Source: RYN-133 sp963785425
GTDB lineage: Bacteria > Actinomycetota > Actinomycetes > Mycobacteriales > Jatrophihabitantaceae
Direction of reading: 5' to 3'
Assembly: GCA_963785425.1 (NCBI GenBank)
Contig: CAWAVG010000001.1
Location: 248,001-312,000, forward strand
DNA length: 64,000 bases
The position numbers were made by a program, and so were the translations under genes. This document shows, one piece after another, positions 26,364-35,064 of this stretch. The notes under the pieces were generated by a model that had not been told where the DNA came from, searched no databases, and saw only the letters and a program-made list of their open reading frames with translations. The number at the start of each line of letters is the position of its first letter. Within the stretch, counting starts at the first letter, position 1.

Positions 26364-26955
26364 CGCGAGACCTTTCGATTGGGCTCATAACTGCAATGTT
26401 TTGCTTCCGATACGCACTTACCGCTGCTGCCTGCACGACGCCGCCGAATACGCCGCGGATGGTGGAGGCTAGGTACCGCACCCCGAGCATCGTCTTCCTG
26501 ATCTGACCATAACCGGCGAGGCGTCCGGGGGGCATCGCCAATCGCCGGTCTATTGGCCCATACGTATTGAGCAGTCACGATCAAGCAGTAATCCGGTCGA
26601 GGTCCGTCCCCACGGAACAAGAGTGCTTGCCGTTGTCGCGCATCTTACCGGCTCGCAGCGTCGCGAAGCTTTGGCGTTGGCTTGTGTACTCGCGCGTGCC
26701 GGAATTGCGCACGTTATCCAAACGGCGATGCACCTAAGCAACGTCCAGCGAGGCATCTTTGTCATATGACCCGGGTCGACCCGAACTTGGACCATCTTGG
26801 CGATCGAACCGGCGGCCATGACAATTAGAGAGTTGCTGCCAACATCCGATTTGTACTCCACCAGTAATACCTTTGGCGGGGAAGGGGCGCTCGATTGCGC
26901 GGACGATCTAAGGCAGCTCGGATGCCGTGTCTCACGCTGCCAGGACGCGTGGCCT
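26364..26955. other. Stretch without recognisable gene, downstream of the aquaporin remnant
   Basis: Several short frames but none with recognisable content. An arsenate reductase often follows aquaporin in actinobacterial arsenic loci; no such protein is visible in any frame. Confidence 0.4.
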
Positions 26956-27294
26956 CTGACCTCGGCGGCGAGGACTGTGGCGTTGGGATAGACGCTTCGG
27001 ATTAGCGCGTAGCCGATGAAGCTGGCGATGAGTTGCATAAAGACGAACATGGCCACGTTGCTCGAGGCGATACCGGCGAAGGTGTTGGAGCGCATCCGGG
27101 CGATGGTGACGGCCTTGCAGCGCGAGGATGAGCGACACCAGTGCACCGCCAGTGACCAGGCTGTTCTCCAGCAGTTGCAGTCCAACAGCGGTCGGCGAGA
27201 GTTGCTGCGTGGCGATGCCGGAGTCGACCACGGCGGCGACCAGGAACGCGGTGCCGACGAACTCGGCGAGCGCGCGGCGGGCCAGACCGGTCAT
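26956..27294 (-). pseudogene. Aquaporin-family channel with internal deletion
   Basis: The first 58 codons (ATG 27294, overlapping the ArsR stop as ATGA) are a good MIP-family N-terminus: LARRALAEFVGTAFLVAAVV, LSPTAVGLQLLENSLVTGGA, LILAL. Directly after, in another frame, comes the C-terminus: AVTIARMRSNTFAGIASSNV and MQLIASFIGYALIRSVYPNA. In complete aquaporins AVTIAR follows the second NPA box, so both NPA boxes and the pore helices between (well over 100 residues) are absent. The intact ancestor would be an arsenite channel of the AqpS/GlpF type, partner of ArsR and ArsI here. Confidence 0.83.
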
Positions 27295-27629
27295 GCCACC
27301 GCGCCCTCGGGGGCGCTGATCAGCGCGGCCAGGTTCGCCAGCGCGTCGGTTCGGGCCCGGTAGTACACCCAGATCCCGCGCTTGTCCCGGTCGAGCAGTC
27401 CGGACTCGTGCAGCACCTTCAGGTGGTGGCTGATGGTCGGCTGGGACAGGTCGAAGGCGTCGGTCAGATCGCACACGCACGCCTCCCTACCCTCGTGGGA
27501 AGCGACCAGTGACATAAGGCGCAGCCGTACGGGGTCGGCCAGCGCCTTGAGCAGCGGAGCGATGTGTTCGGCCTGGCCGGCGGTCATCGGCTCATAGGCC
27601 AGCGGCGAGCAGCAGGCGACGGTATTCAT
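27291..27629 (-). CDS. arsR: ArsR-family metalloregulator
   Basis: A 112-aa winged-helix repressor from ATG 27629. The metal-binding motif is EACVCDLTDAF (CxC in the alpha-3 region), with an additional vicinal Cys pair near the N-terminus (MNTVACC). DNA recognition is LSQPTISHHLKVLHESGLL, and the wing is RGIWVYYRA. It is a trivalent-arsenic or antimony sensor by family. It is divergent from the ArsI-like gene with overlapping palindromic operators between, and translationally coupled to the broken aquaporin. Confidence 0.92.
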   Translation of the reverse strand: MNTVACCSPLAYEPMTAGQAEHIAPLLKALADPVRLRLMSLVASHEGREACVCDLTDAFDLSQPTISHHLKVLHESGLLDRDKRGIWVYYRARTDALANLAALISAPEGAVA

Positions 27630-27648
27630 GACGTTCACCAGCGACAGG

Positions 27649-27684
27649 ATTTCGACACACGTCGATATTGACAGATGTCGATAT
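27649..27684. promoter_or_regulatory. Two overlapping ArsR-type operators
   Basis: ATTTCGACACACGTCGATAT (27649-27668) and ATATTGACAGATGTCGATAT (27665-27684) are near-perfect inverted repeats sharing four bases. They lie between the divergent arsR (start 27629) and arsI-like (start 27743) genes. Confidence 0.7.
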
Positions 27685-27742
27685 GAGTGGCAACCTGCCA
27701 CGAGAAGAACACATAGACAGTCATCGAACTCTTGGAGGTCCC

Positions 27743-28207
27743 GTGTCCCGAGTCCAACTCGCTCTCAATGTCAACGATCTGGATCAGTCGATCGCCTTCT
27801 ATTCCACGCTGTTCAACACCGAGCCGGCCAAAGTCCGCCCCGGCTACGCCAACTTCGCTGTCGCCGAGCCGCCCCTCAAGCTGGTACTCATCGAGAACCC
27901 AGGCCAGGGTGGCAGCGTCAACCACCTCGGGGTTGAGGTCACCGACACCGACACCGTCGACGCCGAGCAGACGCGTCTCGCAACCGCCGGGTTCGCCTCG
28001 ATCGACGAACGAGACACCACCTGCTGCTACGCCAAGCAGGACAAGTTCTGGGTCGAAGGCGCCCCCAACGGTGAGCGGTGGGAGATCTACACCGTGCTGA
28101 CCGACAGCCCCACCTTCTCCGCGACCGCCGAAACCGGATCGACGTGCTGCGGCACGAACGGCGGCGCCAGCGAGCAGCCTGCCGCGTCTGGCATCGCCTG
28201 CCGCTGA
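27743..28207 (+). CDS. ArsI/CadI-family dioxygenase, C-As lyase-like
   Basis: A 154-aa VOC protein. GGAGG lies four bases before GTG 27743, which gives the family N-terminus SRVQLALNVNDLDQSIAFYS. Candidate iron ligands are Q5, H61 (VNHLGVEV) and the Glu in GERWEIYTV. The vicinal pair C94-C95 (DTTCCYAKQDKFWVEGAP) matches the arsenical-binding cysteines of characterised ArsI C-As lyases that demethylate methylarsenite. A Cys pair near the C-terminus (STCCG) may also bind metalloid. It is divergent from arsR with shared operators. It was formerly annotated as cadmium-induced CadI in mycobacteria. Confidence 0.9.
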   Translation: MSRVQLALNVNDLDQSIAFYSTLFNTEPAKVRPGYANFAVAEPPLKLVLIENPGQGGSVNHLGVEVTDTDTVDAEQTRLATAGFASIDERDTTCCYAKQDKFWVEGAPNGERWEIYTVLTDSPTFSATAETGSTCCGTNGGASEQPAASGIACR

Positions 28208-28711
28208 ACAAAGGGCCAAGGCTTGCCCAGATCCGTTCTGACCGCCAACCCACGATCTCCGGCGGCTGTTCGGATTTACGCGGGGCTGCAGCTGCTCGAT
28301 GTTGAGGCTGTTGCGTCGGTGTTGCCAGGATCTTCAGAGTGGTCTGCCAGGCATGGTCCTTTCGTATATGTAGCAAGCGAACAGCATCCAGTGCAGCACG
28401 GAAGGTCGCCGGCTCGGCGCATGTACGAGAAACCTTCGCAGCACCTTGAGGCGGATGGTCTAGCCGTGGGCGGCGGAGGCGGCTCGAAGTCGTTGATGAC
28501 AACTCTTGCCTTCCCCTCGGACCGCCGTACATACTGTTAGGTACACTCGTTCAGACTGACGGCGTGGCGGACGAAGCTAAGGAGCTTGTCGTAGCTGCAC
28601 CCAGTCGAAGTAGGTCCGAACGTCCATCTGTTAGCCCGGATAACTCTCAGTTCGGGCAGCTGTGTTGTGTGTCGTAATGGGCTAGGGGTCAGACTAGGAG
28701 CAACGCGGCGT
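28208..28711. other. Stretch without gene before the MocR regulator
   Basis: No recognisable protein. It contains operator copy C at 28527 and the leader of the MocR gene. Confidence 0.45.
28527..28544. promoter_or_regulatory. TetR-type operator copy C (GTACATAC family)
   Basis: GTACATACTGTTAGGTAC, 168 bases before the MocR-type gene; differs from copy B at two positions only. Confidence 0.6.
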
Positions 28712-30190
28712 ATGTTCGGCACGATTGATAAGGCCACGCTGCTCAGCCACCTTGGTCACTGGTCGCGCGGACGGGGGCCGCTGTACGTCCAGCTGGCGCA
28801 GGCTCTGCATACCGCGATCGAGCGTGGCGATCTTCCTCCGCTTACCATGCTGCCCCCCGAACGCTCCTTCGCCCGTGCGCTCTCAGTGAGCCGGGGAACA
28901 GTCATGGCCGCCTACGACATTTTGCGTGCTGCGGACTTGGTCGAGAGTCGTCGAGGTAGTGGCAGCTGGGTGCGTCTCGAAGCGGCGCGGCCCGCCGTGA
29001 CCCTGAACGACGAGAGAGTCGGGCGAGCTGCGCCGATTCGCGCCTTCGAGCGACTGTTCGATGACCGTAGCGAACTTGTCGATCTCATCACCTGCTCCCC
29101 GCCTGATCTTCGCGCTCTAGGCCACGGCCTTCTAGCCCCGCCGTCAGCGGCGACCATCAAGGCGCTCATTGACGGGGACGGAGATCAACCTCACGGCTTG
29201 TTCGCGTTGCGTCGCGCAGTAGCAGACCAATTCGAGGACACCGGTTTGCGCACAGACCCTACGCAAGTAGCGATCACGGGCGGTGCCCAACAAGCACTTT
29301 CCCTGGTCGCCTCTCTCGTGCTAAAGCCCGGAGACGCGGTGATAGTGGAGTCGCCCACCTATCCCGGCGCGCTGGAGACCTTCGCCAGGGCCGGCAGCCG
29401 GATCGTATCCGTGCCCACGGAGCGGGCCTCGGTAAGCACTCGTGCCCTGCGCGACGCCATTGAACGCCATGCACCGCGTCTCATCTATTTGATGCCAGAT
29501 GGGCACAATCCGCTAGGACACGTGATGAATAACGCGCGCCGCCGCGAAATCGCGCTCCTCGCCGACCAGTACGAATTGTTCATCATGGAGGACAACACGC
29601 TGAGCCCCCTCGTCCTCACAAATTCGCACACCTCGAAGTTGGCTGCATTCAGCGAACAGGGGCGAGTTCTCAGCGTTGGTTCACTCAGCAAAGTGGCGTG
29701 GGCGGCCCTACGGATCGGCTGGATCCGCGGACCTGAATGGTTCATCGATCGGCTCGGACGTCTCAAAGCGGTAACGGACGGCGGATGTCCAGATCTCACC
29801 CAGCTCGCCGCGCTTCAGATCTTCGACGAACTTCCAGAGCTATCTCGCGCGCGTGTCGGTGAGCTGAACCGCCACCTGCAAGTATTGGAGGCGGGCCTTC
29901 GACGGGTGCTCCCCACTTGGTCGTGGTTACCGCCGGAAGCCGGCGCTCTCCTGTGGGTGCGGTTACCGCAAGGAGACGCGCACGACTTCGCCCATTTTGC
30001 CCTGCGGTACGGCGTTGAGGTCGCGTCGGGTGCCAACTTTACCGGGGGGCGAGGTGCGTCCTGCCACATCGCCATTTCCTATGCTCAGCCGCCGAATGTG
30101 CTGCAGCATGGCGTCGACCGGTTGGCGACTGCATGGCGGGCTTATTGCCATTCGAACGTCTCCTCGCCTTGCGCCGCCCGTGCGGTCTGA
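28712..30190 (+). CDS. MocR-family regulator (GntR helix-turn-helix fused to PLP aminotransferase fold)
   Basis: A 492-aa regulator. The winged helix at about residues 25-85 shows GPLYVQLAQALHTAIERGDL, LPPERSFARALSVSRGTVMA and AADLVESRRGSGSWV. A fold-type I aminotransferase domain follows, with the Schiff-base lysine in SLSKVAWAALRIGW and the substrate/cofactor segment PDGHNPLGHVM. MocR proteins use PLP plus an amine to control transport or amine metabolism. AGGAG lies upstream of ATG 28712. An operator-like element sits before it, so it may itself be a target of TetR 1. The direct target of this regulator is not evident. Confidence 0.9.
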   Translation: MFGTIDKATLLSHLGHWSRGRGPLYVQLAQALHTAIERGDLPPLTMLPPERSFARALSVSRGTVMAAYDILRAADLVESRRGSGSWVRLEAARPAVTLNDERVGRAAPIRAFERLFDDRSELVDLITCSPPDLRALGHGLLAPPSAATIKALIDGDGDQPHGLFALRRAVADQFEDTGLRTDPTQVAITGGAQQALSLVASLVLKPGDAVIVESPTYPGALETFARAGSRIVSVPTERASVSTRALRDAIERHAPRLIYLMPDGHNPLGHVMNNARRREIALLADQYELFIMEDNTLSPLVLTNSHTSKLAAFSEQGRVLSVGSLSKVAWAALRIGWIRGPEWFIDRLGRLKAVTDGGCPDLTQLAALQIFDELPELSRARVGELNRHLQVLEAGLRRVLPTWSWLPPEAGALLWVRLPQGDAHDFAHFALRYGVEVASGANFTGGRGASCHIAISYAQPPNVLQHGVDRLATAWRAYCHSNVSSPCAARAV

Positions 30191-30262
30191 CGCGGACGAG
30201 TTGTATGCGTTTCGTGGGCATTCGGATGCAATCGAATCGTCGACCTCCGTGCGCCTAATTTT

Positions 30263-30787
30263 CTAGTGTTCGACGAACCATTGCCATATGATTCCGAGAC
30301 GCGCCGCTAGGCGCGAGTCATTCACGGTTCCGTCTGTTCCTATGCTGGCCGACGGAACAGGGATATCGCAACATGCGTTCTCGAGCAGCGTCGCTCCGAC
30401 GTACCGCAACACCAGTTCGAGCGTCTGGATAGCTCCATGACCGCGGCTTGGAGCAGCGACGTTCATCCAAGCGACGCGGCGTTCACTCATCTCAACCCCA
30501 CCGACGGTCCAGTCGAGAAGATTCTTGAACGCGCCTGGCAATGTGCCCGCGTACTCGGGGGTACAGATCAGCACGACGTCCGCGCTGCCTATCCGCTTGC
30601 GTAGATTTACCACGGGTTTAGGCAAGCGCTCCGGCACGTCGTTATCTGGGTTGAATGCAGGCAAGTCGGCGAGGCCACTATACAGGTCGGTGACCCAATG
30701 AGGAGGCGCGGCGGCCGCTACCGCCGCGAGGGCAGCGTTGTTCGTCGAGCCGCTCCTGGTGCTACCCGAAAGCAATAACAGACGCAC
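30263..30787 (-). CDS. NADPH-dependent FMN reductase/flavodoxin-fold quinone reductase
   Basis: A 174-aa flavodoxin-fold enzyme starting at GTG 30787, preceded by GGAGGA; 29 in-frame codons upstream are ignored. The FMN phosphate loop is LLSGSTRSGSTN and the FMN-ring loop is TPEYAGTLPGAFKNLLDWTV, both diagnostic for the NADPH-dependent FMN reductase family (azo/quinone/chromate reductases). It converges with the MocR gene. It probably reduces quinones or flavin; the physiological acceptor is unknown. Confidence 0.9.
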   Translation of the reverse strand: MRLLLLSGSTRSGSTNNAALAAVAAAAPPHWVTDLYSGLADLPAFNPDNDVPERLPKPVVNLRKRIGSADVVLICTPEYAGTLPGAFKNLLDWTVGGVEMSERRVAWMNVAAPSRGHGAIQTLELVLRYVGATLLENACCDIPVPSASIGTDGTVNDSRLAARLGIIWQWFVEH

Positions 30788-31524
30788 GATTCCTCCATTT
30801 CGTATACGAAGTCTCCCGCGAGTGACGCGACCACCTTGAAGTATGTCCGCCGAGCCGGGGATGGACCAGGGCATTGCCTAGCAGCACCGATACCGCGTAC
30901 GTGACGCCAGCATCCAGAGGCGGCTGTTCGGATCATCAAAGATCGATTATTCGACAGGTGCGCGCAACTGCCGCCTTCGCGATTTTTGGCTGCCTCGCGT
31001 ATCGACACATCGCGCCCGCGTGCGTTCTCGCCTGGCTGTCATTTGCGGCCCATCGGGTGTAGTTTAGTTGCGATTTCGAAATGCGGCGGGCACTCACGAC
31101 GTGAGTTAATGGGCGTGAAGAATGGCGGTATCACGCTCACTTCGACCGCAGTTCAGCCCGATGAGCGAAGGTGTTGCCGCGGTGCCTGGACTATTGGCGA
31201 CCCCGGCACTGAATTTCGATACCAGAGTGCCTTCGCGGGGACTCCGCTACACCACAGTATCTAATTGTATCGTCGCCGGCTCGGGCACGCCTGGAGTTCT
31301 CAATCATTGAGACACATCCAGTGATCTCGCTCGAAATTCGATCGGCGTTCCGGATACGTGGGCCGACGAGAGTGGTGGGCGACGGCGTGCCGGCCGGAGC
31401 TCGATGAGATGCCGGCATTTGCACGGCAAGCGCCGATGGCGGAACCATTCGTGCACGACAAACATCGGCGCTGCCGCCCGACAACCCACCGTGGAAGGGT
31501 TCGTTGTCACAGGTAACGCGTGTT
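30788..31524. other. 737-bp stretch without recognisable gene
   Basis: No frame shows recognisable homology. A perfect inverted repeat ACTCAC-GAC-GTGAGT lies at 31092-31106 but no gene is close to it. Confidence 0.4.
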
Positions 31525-32049
31525 ATGAATGCACGAGTGGATAAATTCGAGCCTCTAACCACGAGACGGCTTCAGTTGCAACCGATCGACGGTGCGTCTG
31601 CCGCCGCCGTAGCGCGAGATGACCTCTCGGGTGTGGTCCCTGGCCGCGGGTGGCCACATGCGGATACGGTCGATGGTCTGTCAATGGCGATTGCACATGG
31701 CCATCCTGCTGGGTGGTTCGTGCTGCTCGACGGTGCAGTCATCGGCGACTGCGGCACACACGGCGCGCCTGACAGCGACGGCGTCGTCGAGATCGGCTAC
31801 GGGCTCAGCAGTTATTACCGCGGAATGGGGTTTGGATCGGAGGCGGTCGCGGCAATCAGTAATTGGCTCCTGGACCGACCGCACGTACACATCATCCGCG
31901 CGTCGACCGAACCGTCCAACACAGCTAGCCGCCGCGTGCTTGAGAAGGCCGGCTACCGCCTCGTCCACACCAGTCTGACTAACTGCGTATACGAGCTGAC
32001 TGCCAGCGACAAGACGAATACCGGCCAACGCGAACGAACCTGGCAATGA
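31525..32049 (+). CDS. GNAT acetyltransferase (RimJ/RimL type)
   Basis: A 174-aa N-acetyltransferase of the ribosomal-alanine/RimJ type. TTRRLQLQPIDGASAAAVA opens the domain. IGYGLSSYYRGMGFGSEAVA carries the acetyl-CoA loop (R-G-M-G-F-G in place of QRxxGxG/A). ASTEPSNTASRRVLEKAGYR is the C-terminal half with the conserved Asn. ATG 31525 is preferred, though TTG 31504 is possible. Substrate unknown. Confidence 0.87.
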   Translation: MNARVDKFEPLTTRRLQLQPIDGASAAAVARDDLSGVVPGRGWPHADTVDGLSMAIAHGHPAGWFVLLDGAVIGDCGTHGAPDSDGVVEIGYGLSSYYRGMGFGSEAVAAISNWLLDRPHVHIIRASTEPSNTASRRVLEKAGYRLVHTSLTNCVYELTASDKTNTGQRERTWQ

Positions 32050-32416
32050 TCGGTTTCCCCAACGCGCCAGCCCGGACGCCCAAAGCGCTGCCGTCTCTAC
32101 CGCGGCATCTAGTTGTACTTCAGGTATGCGCTCTTATACCGCACCGCGCACCTCACGACGGTCACGTCGTTCATCCCTTCGCGGACACCCGCATCACTGT
32201 GGGCGGCTCTCGAATCGGGACGGCATATTCTCGATACTCGAGCCAGAGTGCGCGTCATGACAGCCCAGCTGTGTCCGTGTGTCACCGGTGCTTCAGACTC
32301 ACACCGAACGCTCGGTGCAGTCCACACACATGTTAATTGGCTGGTCTGAGCGAGACGAGAGACTTGTCGGCTGCGGGTCAGGTTGACCCGCTTCCACGTC
32401 GTGTACAAGTACAAGG
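32050..32416. other. Leader region of the PaaI-like gene
   Basis: No gene visible. It contains the palindrome at 32374-32390. Confidence 0.4.
32374..32390. promoter_or_regulatory. Operator-like inverted repeat before the PaaI-type thioesterase
   Basis: CGGGTCA-GGT-TGACCCG, 7-bp perfect arms with a 3-base spacer, 26 bases upstream of the thioesterase ATG. Confidence 0.45.
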
Positions 32417-32857
32417 ATGGCCGACGCACCACTCTCATCGGGTGCCCTCTCCGCGTTCAACGCTGATCCGAGAAGCAGCCCGTTTCTGGATCTGCTCGGG
32501 GGCATTCGACAACGCTGCACGGAGACGACGGACGGCCTCGTGATCAGTGTCGGACTCGTGCCTGCCGACACTCACTGCAACAGCCGCGGAACCGTCCACG
32601 GTGGGGTGATCTCCGCGCTGCTCGACGTGGCACTAGGACGCAACGCCGCAGCGTCCTTCGATCCACCGGCGATGCTGACCACCGTCTCCCTCACTACCCA
32701 CTTTATTGCTGCAGCCCAACCTGGCCATTGGTTGCAGGCGGACGCCACCGTCACCCGCAGGGCATCGACGTTGTGCTTCGCGCATGGCAGCGTCAAGTCC
32801 GACGATCGCGTCATCGCCGAGGCCACGGCCGTGTTTCGCGTTCCGACCAGGAAATGA
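32417..32857 (+). CDS. PaaI-family acyl-CoA thioesterase
   Basis: A 146-aa hotdog thioesterase. NSRGTVHGGVISALLDVALG contains the HGG-x6-D active-site helix of PaaI/ACOT13-like enzymes, followed by TTVSLTTHFIAAAQPGHWLQ, HGSVKSDDRVIAEATAVFRV. GTACAAGGATG gives a close ribosome site. It likely hydrolyses an aryl- or short-chain acyl-CoA. A palindromic element just upstream suggests control by a dimeric repressor. Confidence 0.88.
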   Translation: MADAPLSSGALSAFNADPRSSPFLDLLGGIRQRCTETTDGLVISVGLVPADTHCNSRGTVHGGVISALLDVALGRNAAASFDPPAMLTTVSLTTHFIAAAQPGHWLQADATVTRRASTLCFAHGSVKSDDRVIAEATAVFRVPTRK

Positions 32858-33353
32858 GCCGGCCGTGCCGTCGAGCAGACTGTGGAGTGTGAGCCGGTGT
32901 GTTCAGAAGGCGCGAAGGGTCCGGTACGCGTGCCAAGTGTCGACATCTGAGGCGCGCGGCCGTACGCGCGGAGACATCCCGCCGGTCTCGTCCTAACGCC
33001 ACTAGGATCCCAGCGCGCGTTGGGCGGATGGCCGACTATCGCCGCGCCGGTTGGGATACAGCGTGAGACTGTCTTCGTGGTCGGGCGGTCCGCGAACGGG
33101 TCGCCGAGACTACGCCGTCCGCGACCTCTCGCTCAAGGTTCCGTTCGCTGACGCGGCACATCCGTTCCGACGTCGCTCTCGGCCAGCGAGGGGCAGAGGG
33201 CAACCAGCGGATCTCAGCCCAGTCTTCCGCGGATGACACCGCTTCTGTTACCCGTCGTCCGCACGATCGGCGCCAGCCAGCGGGCAATAAGGGCAGCCTG
33301 TTCTGATTGTGGAACTCGGCTCTCGGCGCAACGCGCTTCGACCGAGGTTCCCA
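32858..33353. other. Stretch without recognisable gene
   Basis: Nothing recognised on either strand between the convergent thioesterase and TetR 2. Confidence 0.4.
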
Positions 33354-33965
33354 TCAATCGCTGGCAGGCGCTCGGGTGGCTTCTTCGACGAGTATCGTCG
33401 CCGCCCGCTTCGCTTGGAGCGCCGCGTTCCGATTACCACTAATGGCCGCAGTGATAAGGACGCCCTCGGTGAGAATCATGAGTTGTGCGCCGATCTCAGC
33501 GGGACGCCGGAGGCCCGCCCGACGCGCGGTCCGGACGAGTAGGTCGCGCATGTGCTCCTTATGATCGCGAATTCGTGCCAGGCTCTCGGAATCGGACCCA
33601 GATAGCTCACTAAACGCGCGCTGCATGGCGCAGCCTTGGCTTGTCGCCGGGTTGCGAATGTAGTCGTCGAGCGCGTCGAACACGAGAAGCAATTGCTCGC
33701 GCGGTTCCGATGATCGTCTCGTCACGTATCGTTCGACGGCGTCACGCCACAACGAGTCGCGCCGCTGAACGTAGGCGGTGACGAGCGCAGCCTTGGACGG
33801 AAACGCCGCGTAGATCGCCTTAAGTGAAACGCCCGCGGCATCGCGGATATCGTCCATGGAAACTTCATGCAAGCCCCGCCGGTAGAAGAGCTGATCGGCT
33901 GCACGCAGAACCGTCTCCTGCGTCGACTCATGACGCTGGTAGCGCGCTGTGGCCGTGCGACCCAT
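33354..33965 (-). CDS. TetR-family transcriptional regulator 2
   Basis: A 203-aa regulator from ATG 33965 (GTG 33971 also possible), with GGAG upstream. The helix-turn-helix is AADQLFYRRGLHEVSMDDIR with AAGVSLKAIYAAFPSKAALV. The C-terminal domain resembles the TetR_C group with SQGCAMQRAFSELSGSDSES. It is downstream of the alpha/beta hydrolase by about 40 bases on the same strand, so both probably share a promoter containing the perfect palindrome at 35072. That arrangement would be autoregulatory. Confidence 0.9.
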   Translation of the reverse strand: MGRTATARYQRHESTQETVLRAADQLFYRRGLHEVSMDDIRDAAGVSLKAIYAAFPSKAALVTAYVQRRDSLWRDAVERYVTRRSSEPREQLLLVFDALDDYIRNPATSQGCAMQRAFSELSGSDSESLARIRDHKEHMRDLLVRTARRAGLRRPAEIGAQLMILTEGVLITAAISGNRNAALQAKRAATILVEEATRAPASD

Positions 33966-34008
33966 TTTCACTCACTCCGGGGGATGTGGGGCGGTTGACG
34001 CCATGTCA

Positions 34009-34878
34009 TCACACCGCCCGAAGGACAGTGTCGGCCACCTTCTCGGGTCGCTCGCCCGCCGCGAAATGGCCGGCATCCAAGAGATCGATCAATGCCGTGG
34101 GGACGTCATCGGTCAGCGCTGTGGCGCCTTCGCTTGTGAAGATCGGGTCGTTAACGCCCCACACTGCGGCGACGGGCCAGTTGTGTTCGCGGAGCAGACG
34201 TTGCCATTCGGGATAGCGAATCAAGTTGTGCTCGTAGTCTGCCAGCAGATCCAGCACGAAATCCTTGCGGATCTCAGACTCCAGCTCTGCAGCTGCAAGC
34301 TCCCATGGCGCGCCTGTGAACCGGTCCGGACCGGACGCGCCTGCCAGATGCTGCCCGCGGATTCCCTCCGGCGACAGAAGTGCCTGGCGGAGCTTGGGCC
34401 TAATCGTGCCTGGGTCGGACCAGTACGCTCGGAGCCCGTTGAACCCAGGGCCCAATCCGGACTCGTAGATGTTCGCGTTCTGAAATATCAGTCCCTGGAT
34501 TCGCCGGGGATCCTCGCCAGCGATGCGCATCCCGACCGGGCCGCCGAAGTCGAACATGTACAGGGAGAAGCGCTGCGGCGCTACCTGGTTCAGAAATCTA
34601 CCCATCGTTGTTGCGAGCTGGTCGAAGGTGTAGGGCCTGGACGCTAGATCGGGATCACCGGACGCCCCGAAACCGGGGTAGTCCGGAGCGATGACGCGAC
34701 GGTACGGCGTCAGGTAGTTGATCAATGATTGAAAGGTTGCGGAACTGCCGGGGAAGCCGTGCAGGAGTACAACGGTCGGCGCACTGACCAACCCCGCCTC
34801 TCGGTACGCGATGGATATGCCGTCGACGTCAATGGACATGGACCTGACCCGCCGTGGCTCGCTTCGTGACCCTGTCAT
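34009..34878 (-). CDS. Alpha/beta hydrolase with Asp nucleophile (epoxide hydrolase/haloalkane dehalogenase-like)
   Basis: A 289-aa alpha/beta hydrolase from ATG 34878 (AGAGGA upstream). The oxyanion motif HGFP is at 40-43. The nucleophile elbow is YMFDFGGPVG with D110 in place of Ser, the hallmark of epoxide hydrolases, haloalkane dehalogenases and fluoroacetate dehalogenases. Acid D244 (WGVNDPIF) and base H271 (AGHFAAGE) complete a triad. A cap domain spans about 135-225. The exact reaction is not decided by motifs. It is in an apparent operon with TetR 2 and behind a palindromic operator, consistent with induction by its substrate. Confidence 0.88.
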   Translation of the reverse strand: MTGSRSEPRRVRSMSIDVDGISIAYREAGLVSAPTVVLLHGFPGSSATFQSLINYLTPYRRVIAPDYPGFGASGDPDLASRPYTFDQLATTMGRFLNQVAPQRFSLYMFDFGGPVGMRIAGEDPRRIQGLIFQNANIYESGLGPGFNGLRAYWSDPGTIRPKLRQALLSPEGIRGQHLAGASGPDRFTGAPWELAAAELESEIRKDFVLDLLADYEHNLIRYPEWQRLLREHNWPVAAVWGVNDPIFTSEGATALTDDVPTALIDLLDAGHFAAGERPEKVADTVLRAV

Positions 34879-35064
34879 GTCGGTCCTCTCGTTGGTTGAT
34901 CTCACCGCTGGACGAGCGTCGAGGCGAGCTGGGCAGCATGCCCGTCGGAGCCCCGCGTCAAATAGCACGTGGCTCTCCCAGCCATGGGCTACGGCCGACC
35001 GCATCCGTCGCGGTGCAGCAAATGATCATCCACCTCCGCCTTCCCGTAGCGACGGCCGTCAGCT

